Shown here: one piece after another, positions 6,859 through 9,155 of the stretch
Position numbering within the stretch: position 1 is the first letter of the stretch
How the letters are laid out: each line of letters begins with the position of its first letter
Origin: JAGVPT01 sp964384415
GTDB taxonomy: Bacteria > Bacteroidota > Ignavibacteria > UBA10030 > UBA8401
Direction of reading: 5' to 3'
Assembly: GCA_964384415.1 (NCBI GenBank)
Contig: CAYLMV010000136.1
Span: 1 to 9,155, forward strand
Length of the DNA stretch: 9,155 nt
Notes under the pieces: model-generated
What the model was told of the DNA's origin: nothing
The model's database searches: none
What the model saw: only the letters and a program-made list of their open reading frames with translations
Made by a program: the position numbers and the translations under genes

Positions 6859-6889
6859 TTTGCCGAATCATTACTCGATAAGATTTTTG
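6859..6889 (+). promoter_or_regulatory. Candidate Bacteroidetes-type promoter for the lipoprotein and beta-helix genes
   Basis: TTTG (6859-6862) is a full -33 match. After 19 nt follows GATTTTTG (6882-6889), matching TAnnTTTG at five of its six defined positions. The 19-nt spacing is the same as in the candidate upstream of the kinase. The predicted transcript would start near 6896, about 110 nt before the GTG of the lipoprotein. Confidence 0.35.
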
Positions 6890-7008
6890 TTTGTAATCCT
6901 CCGTCTCATGTGAATGGGAATTTTCATTGCTCTCGATGGAAGTTGTCGGAGATACGGAGCAGAAGAACACGTAGCTTCAACAATTTACATTCTACGAAAG
7001 GAGTTGTA

Positions 7009-7419
7009 GTGAAACAACGATTCATGTTTCTCTTGATGGCGGCGATTCTCTTGTCCTCCTGTGAACAACATAAGAATGCCGGACGCGAAGCACGTATCCT
7101 CCCTATGAGTGTCATCGCCTATGACACAGTCGTAACAAATGTTAATTGGCATGTCTATTACGGAATCACCGTTATCTCCCCGTTGCCTGAGAATCTGGTC
7201 ATTCCGCGTTATGAATCGAAGGTAATTCCGGGAGATACCGCCGTTTATTTTTTCAAATACGCAACAGAAGTGCCCGATTCCTCCGAGTCAATGGTCGGCA
7301 AATATGAATTCCATCCATTGGGGGACTTCCTGGTTTCCGATCACTCAAAGAAAATCATTAGGTTGGAATTTTGGCGCGACAGCTCTTCAACGATTGACAC
7401 AATCCTGCGATTCAAATAA
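7009..7419 (+). CDS. Small predicted lipoprotein, function unknown
   Basis: A 136-residue protein that I do not recognise. The start is GTG 7009, with a strong AAAGGAG 5 nt upstream; the frame is open further back to 6910 but without a start signal. The N terminus is a lipoprotein signal peptide: Lys2/Arg4, hydrophobic core 5-15, and a lipobox LSSC with Cys18 as the lipidated residue. The mature part (about 118 residues) has a linker rich in charged residues, then alternating polar and hydrophobic stretches (for example WHVYYGITVIS, TAVYFFKYA, IIRLEFWRD) that suggest a small beta-rich domain. There is only one cysteine. It is followed after 55 bp by the beta-helix protein, with no terminator between, so the two are probably cotranscribed. 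It may be an envelope accessory protein, but nothing in the sequence shows a role. Confidence 0.8.
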   Translation: MKQRFMFLLMAAILLSSCEQHKNAGREARILPMSVIAYDTVVTNVNWHVYYGITVISPLPENLVIPRYESKVIPGDTAVYFFKYATEVPDSSESMVGKYEFHPLGDFLVSDHSKKIIRLEFWRDSSSTIDTILRFK

Positions 7420-7474
7420 ATGAGCGAATTCACTGGTCATACCTAAATCAGTTCATTCAACGAGGAGGTATTTT

Positions 7475-9155
7475 GTGAAACTTTTACATCGTATGTATTC
7501 GATCGCGGTCTTGTTGGTGATCAGCCTTTCGATCGCCGACGCAACGACGTACTACGTCAACGCGGGAACGGGAAGTGACAGCAATACCGGGACGGCCTCG
7601 GGAACCGCCTTCAAGACAATAACCCATGCGCTAGGGGTGGCAGCAAATACAGACATCATCAATGTTGCTGCGGGTACATACAGTAAATCCCTTGGAGAAA
7701 TTTTTCCTCTCAATATGGTGAGCGGCGTTACGCTCAGCGGGACGTCGGGGGCTCTTGCGACAATAATTAATGCAAACGGTGGCGGTGACAGCACACGCGT
7801 GTTCAATTGTATTGGTAATTCAGCGTCGACGATCATTCAAGGGTTTACCATTACCGGCGGATACTCGGTAAACTATTCCACTGCTGGAGCAACTGCAAGA
7901 GGCGGTGGAATGTTCATTGACGGAGGCTCGCAGACAGTCATTCAAAACAACATCATCACGGGGAACACGGTGCGCGGATATGATTTCCACCAAGCTGGGG
8001 CCGGCGCACTTAACGGCGGCACCTGCCAAGGCGGTGGAATCTTTATCCTTTCCGGAACGCCAACGATTCGGAACAATGTCATCAGCAACAACATCGCAAT
8101 TGGCGGGGGAGGTCAAGATTATCGCGGAGGATTTAGCGACAATGGCAGCGCCGGTGGCAATGCTGAAGGAGGGGGCATTCATGGAGGCTTTGGAGGCGCA
8201 ACGGCGACGATCATCAACAATACGTTTTATGGCAATCAGGCAATCGGAGGACATGGAGGCTCGTCGAACTCGTTGAACGCAGGCCATGGGGGCAACTCGC
8301 TCTCCGGAGCGCTTCTCGCGGGATCCAACACGATCGTAACGAATAATATTTTCAGTAATAATTCAGCTGTTGAAGGGCAGACTGGAGGAGGCTTAAACGG
8401 AAGCAATGGGACGGCAACCGATGGTGCAATGACAAGTTTCACGGCAGGGAATCTCTCCTATAATCTATTCTTTAATAACAGCGCAACGACAAATCCCGAT
8501 GGCGGCACGCTCGGCTCAAATAATATTATGGGGAGTGATCCGCTGTTTGTAAGTGCCTCGGATTACCATTTCTCGAGCACGTCCTCACCTGCCTATCACG
8601 CAGGCACAACTTCCGGTGCGCCTGCAGGTGACCTCGATGGCACCTCGCGCGGAGGAACCCCTTCCATTGGAGCGTTCCAAGGCATCGATCCGCTTCCGGT
8701 TGAGCTTATTTCAATTGGTGTCAACGCAAAAGGAAATACTATAGAATTGGGATGGAAAACTGCTTCGGAAGTTAACAACTATGGATTTGAAGTAGAACGG
8801 AAATCAATGAGCAGTGAACAGCAAACAATGAATACTTGGGGAAAGATTGCGTTCGTTGAAGGGCATGGAACAACCAATGCGCCCCAAAACTATTCATTCA
8901 CTGATGCAGCTGCGCGGATTGGAAAATACAGCTACCGACTCAAACAGATTGACCGTGACGGTACGTTCATATATTCACGATCAGTTGAAGCGCAAATTGG
9001 AGTTGCGCCCAGTTCATTTGTGTTGTCGCAGAACTATCCGAATCCATTCAATCCTTCTACGACAATTGAGTATTCCCTCGCCGCGTCTGGACGGGTCTCC
9101 CTTCGGGTCTACGATGTGCTTGGCCGGGAAGTAAAGACATTGGTAAATGAACGGC
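7475..9155 (+). CDS. Secreted right-handed beta-helix protein with T9SS sorting domain (3' end cut off)
   Basis: I translated 560 codons from GTG 7475 (GAGGAGG 6 nt upstream) to the right edge, without a stop. Residues 1-23 are a Sec signal peptide ending near ADA. The mature N terminus, YYVNAGTGSDSNTGT followed by FKTITHAL, is the DUF1565-type opening of right-handed beta-helix (parallel beta-helix, pectate-lyase-like) proteins. Asn-rich coils such as QNNIITGN, IRNNVISNN, INNTFYGN and TNNIFSNN recur over about 150-300. A very glycine-rich part spans about 207-272. Residues 371-402 (SPAYHAG, DLDG, SIGAFQ) resemble the 'choice-of-anchor Q' end of such proteins. A beta-sandwich-like segment follows (407-510, TASEVNNYGFEVER). 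From about 513 comes the T9SS type A sorting domain (LSQNYPNPFNPST; later VYDVLGREV); probably some 40 residues are missing. Known cargo of this type is exported across the outer membrane and released or anchored at the surface. Polysaccharide binding or cleavage, or adhesion, are possible; no catalytic residues can be named. Confidence 0.9.
   Translation, partial: MKLLHRMYSIAVLLVISLSIADATTYYVNAGTGSDSNTGTASGTAFKTITHALGVAANTDIINVAAGTYSKSLGEIFPLNMVSGVTLSGTSGALATIINANGGGDSTRVFNCIGNSASTIIQGFTITGGYSVNYSTAGATARGGGMFIDGGSQTVIQNNIITGNTVRGYDFHQAGAGALNGGTCQGGGIFILSGTPTIRNNVISNNIAIGGGGQDYRGGFSDNGSAGGNAEGGGIHGGFGGATATIINNTFYGNQAIGGHGGSSNSLNAGHGGNSLSGALLAGSNTIVTNNIFSNNSAVEGQTGGGLNGSNGTATDGAMTSFTAGNLSYNLFFNNSATTNPDGGTLGSNNIMGSDPLFVSASDYHFSSTSSPAYHAGTTSGAPAGDLDGTSRGGTPSIGAFQGIDPLPVELISIGVNAKGNTIELGWKTASEVNNYGFEVERKSMSSEQQTMNTWGKIAFVEGHGTTNAPQNYSFTDAAARIGKYSYRLKQIDRDGTFIYSRSVEAQIGVAPSSFVLSQNYPNPFNPSTTIEYSLAASGRVSLRVYDVLGREVKTLVNER

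Larger units (their letters stand above)
6731..7008. other. Intergenic region between the response regulator and the lipoprotein
   Basis: No gene is supported. The frame open from 6910 is the upstream extension of the lipoprotein frame and lacks a start signal. The stretch holds dyad repeat copy 2 (6770-6791) and a candidate promoter (6859-6889). No hairpin with a T-run follows the regulator, so readthrough into the next genes is possible. Confidence 0.65.

Noticed and set aside
7820..8287. Minus-strand open frame of 155 codons within the beta-helix gene
   Set aside because: It comes from the repetitive Gly/Asn-rich coding of the plus-strand gene, which is supported by a ribosome site, signal peptide and T9SS domain.

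Overview
The window looks like chromosomal DNA from the Bacteroidota/Ignavibacteria side of the FCB group. The main clue is the gene cut by the right edge: it carries the start of a type IX secretion (T9SS, Por) C-terminal sorting domain of the 'LSQNYPNPFNPST' form that is typical of Ignavibacteria and relatives. A periplasmic-type sensor kinase with a Reg_prop/Y_Y_Y sensor, and two candidate promoters resembling the Bacteroidetes TTTG / TAnnTTTG pattern, fit this. The exact taxon cannot be fixed from the sequence.

Layout: (1) 1-1701, minus strand: a purine-synthesis operon, purN then purH, separated by 20 bp; purH is cut by the left edge. A TTGACA-N17-TACATT promoter lies just upstream of purN. 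(2) 1702-2103: a non-coding spacer with a strong purine/pyrimidine strand switch and small hairpins that may end sodC transcription. (3) 2104-2655, minus strand: an exported Cu/Zn superoxide dismutase (sodC). (4) 2656-3093: a divergent intergenic region between sodC and the kinase. (5) 3094-6000, plus strand: a 968-residue sensor histidine kinase with 14 propeller blades, a Y_Y_Y domain, one membrane helix, HisKA_3 and HATPase_c. (6) 6059-6730: its likely partner, a NarL/LuxR-type response regulator. (7) 7009-7419: a small lipoprotein of unknown function. (8) 7475 to the right edge: a secreted right-handed beta-helix protein with a glycine-rich middle and a T9SS sorting domain.

The purine genes and sodC are housekeeping or stress genes. 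The plus-strand genes may form a sensing and surface-protein module: an extracytoplasmic two-propeller sensor signals to a DNA-binding regulator, and the next genes downstream encode a lipoprotein and a T9SS-exported surface or secreted protein. A 20-bp sequence (19/20 identical, dyad-symmetric) occurs just before the regulator gene and again between the regulator and the lipoprotein gene. It is a candidate regulator-binding site and the most useful unexplained signal in the window. No tRNA, rRNA, CRISPR array or insertion sequence was seen.
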